A stretch of DNA of 38,859 bases. Origin: Verrucomicrobiota bacterium (GTDB lineage Bacteria > Verrucomicrobiota > Verrucomicrobiia > Limisphaerales > JACPZS01). The stretch covers positions 1-38,859 of the forward strand of contig JACPZS010000152.1 in NCBI GenBank assembly GCA_016195385.1. The letters run 5' to 3'. This document shows, in pieces, positions 38,561 to 38,859 of this stretch (positions within the stretch are counted from its first letter, which is position 1; each line of letters begins with the position of its first letter). The position numbers and the translations under genes are program-made. Under the pieces are notes generated by a model, which saw only the letters and a list, made by a program, of their open reading frames with translations, was not told the origin of the DNA and did no database searches.

Positions 38561-38859
38561 GTGAAAAATGTTGAACTGATCCAATGCGCGAACGCGGCAG
38601 CGCTGGCGCTGAAAGCCGCGCAGCGCTGGCTCGATTTGGTGGAGGCGAGGACAAGGCTTCAAACTAAATTCAACGTGGCTTTGTCCGGCGGGCGCATCGC
38701 CGGCAATTTCTTTTCCGCCGTCGTCGAACAAGCGCGCCGAGGTTCGAGTGCGCTCGCGCAAGTGCATTTCTTCTGGTCGGACGAACGGTGCGTTGCGCCG
38801 ACCGACGCCGCGAGCAATTTTCTGCTGGCTTCACAAAATTTGTTGCAGCCGCTGGTCAT
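38561..38859 (+). CDS. pgl: 6-phosphogluconolactonase (3' end outside window)
   Basis: A frame from GTG 38561 stays open to the window end (99 codons). It begins with KNVELIQCANAAALALKAAQ, then shows the family motifs FNVALSGGRIAGNFFSAVV and VHFFWSDERCVAPTDAASNF, followed by LLASQNLLQPLV. The SDER and SN motifs are characteristic of the DevB/SOL lactonase family, which hydrolyses the lactone made by Zwf. A TTGAGGGA sequence 12 bases upstream may serve as ribosome site. An ATG at 38568 is out of frame and stops at once, supporting GTG as start. Confidence 0.9.
   Translation, partial: MKNVELIQCANAAALALKAAQRWLDLVEARTRLQTKFNVALSGGRIAGNFFSAVVEQARRGSSALAQVHFFWSDERCVAPTDAASNFLLASQNLLQPLV

Overview
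The window looks like chromosomal (or metagenome-assembled) DNA of a Verrucomicrobiota member, probably from the Pedosphaera/Limisphaera side of the phylum. This placement is inferred from gene content, not from a marker gene. Supporting traits are giant secreted repeat proteins with a C-terminal beta-domain ending in motifs such as FYRL or RFYHV, a prepilin-like protein with a conserved H-x9-DG tail, membrane-anchored Ser/Thr kinases fused to WD40 or TPR domains, a CotH-family protein, a Tat-exported Gfo/Idh/MocA oxidoreductase, LL-diaminopimelate aminotransferase, GTG starts and few clear Shine-Dalgarno sites.

Layout. 0-3.8 kb: 3' part of a giant secreted adhesin-like protein. 4.1-5.4 kb: a Gfo/Idh/MocA oxidoreductase broken by an internal deletion. 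5.6-6.9 kb: a small membrane protein and a complete subclass B3 metallo-beta-lactamase. 7-9.3 kb (minus): a CotH-family protein and a hemerythrin-domain protein. 9.5-16.2 kb (minus): a very large secreted subtilase with a P-domain and nine DUF11 repeats. 16.4-20.8 kb: a cupin, divergent from a Ser/Thr kinase with 14 WD40 blades. 21-22.5 kb: dapL (minus) and the initiator tRNA gene (plus). 22.7-27.4 kb (minus): an efflux operon of DUF2892 protein, membrane fusion protein and RND pump. 27.5-29.8 kb: the 3' stub of a methyltransferase gene, then a second Ser/Thr kinase (TPR type) carrying an in-frame palindromic insertion. 29.9-33.9 kb (minus): pseudopilin, SGNH/GDSL-like protein, gene stubs, a fibronectin-III protein and a heptad-repeat ORF. 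34-35 kb: an inverted-repeat element and an ECF sigma factor. 35-36.9 kb (minus): nuoD and nuoC. 37-38.9 kb (plus): zwf and the 5' part of pgl.

How the genes relate. zwf-pgl forms the oxidative pentose phosphate entry. nuoCD encodes the peripheral-arm quinone-site subunits of complex I, here without nuoA/B or nuoE-G beside it. The DUF2892-MFP-RND genes form one export operon. The two kinases are paralogues in their catalytic half and differ in the sensor half, and an ECF sigma factor of the type often linked with such kinases lies within the same 20 kb. Several secreted proteins share the phylum-typical C-terminal domain.

The least explained structures are: a tandem array of 21-bp dyad units at 33.46-33.77 kb that reads as a Lys-containing heptad on both strands; a 95-bp inverted-repeat element translated inside the TPR kinase; a large inverted repeat ending one base before that kinase's start codon; and a GDSL-like protein that keeps Ser and His/Asp but has lost the oxyanion-hole motifs. 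The region from 27.5 to 34.2 kb also holds three or more gene stubs and two repeat elements, which suggests active rearrangement.
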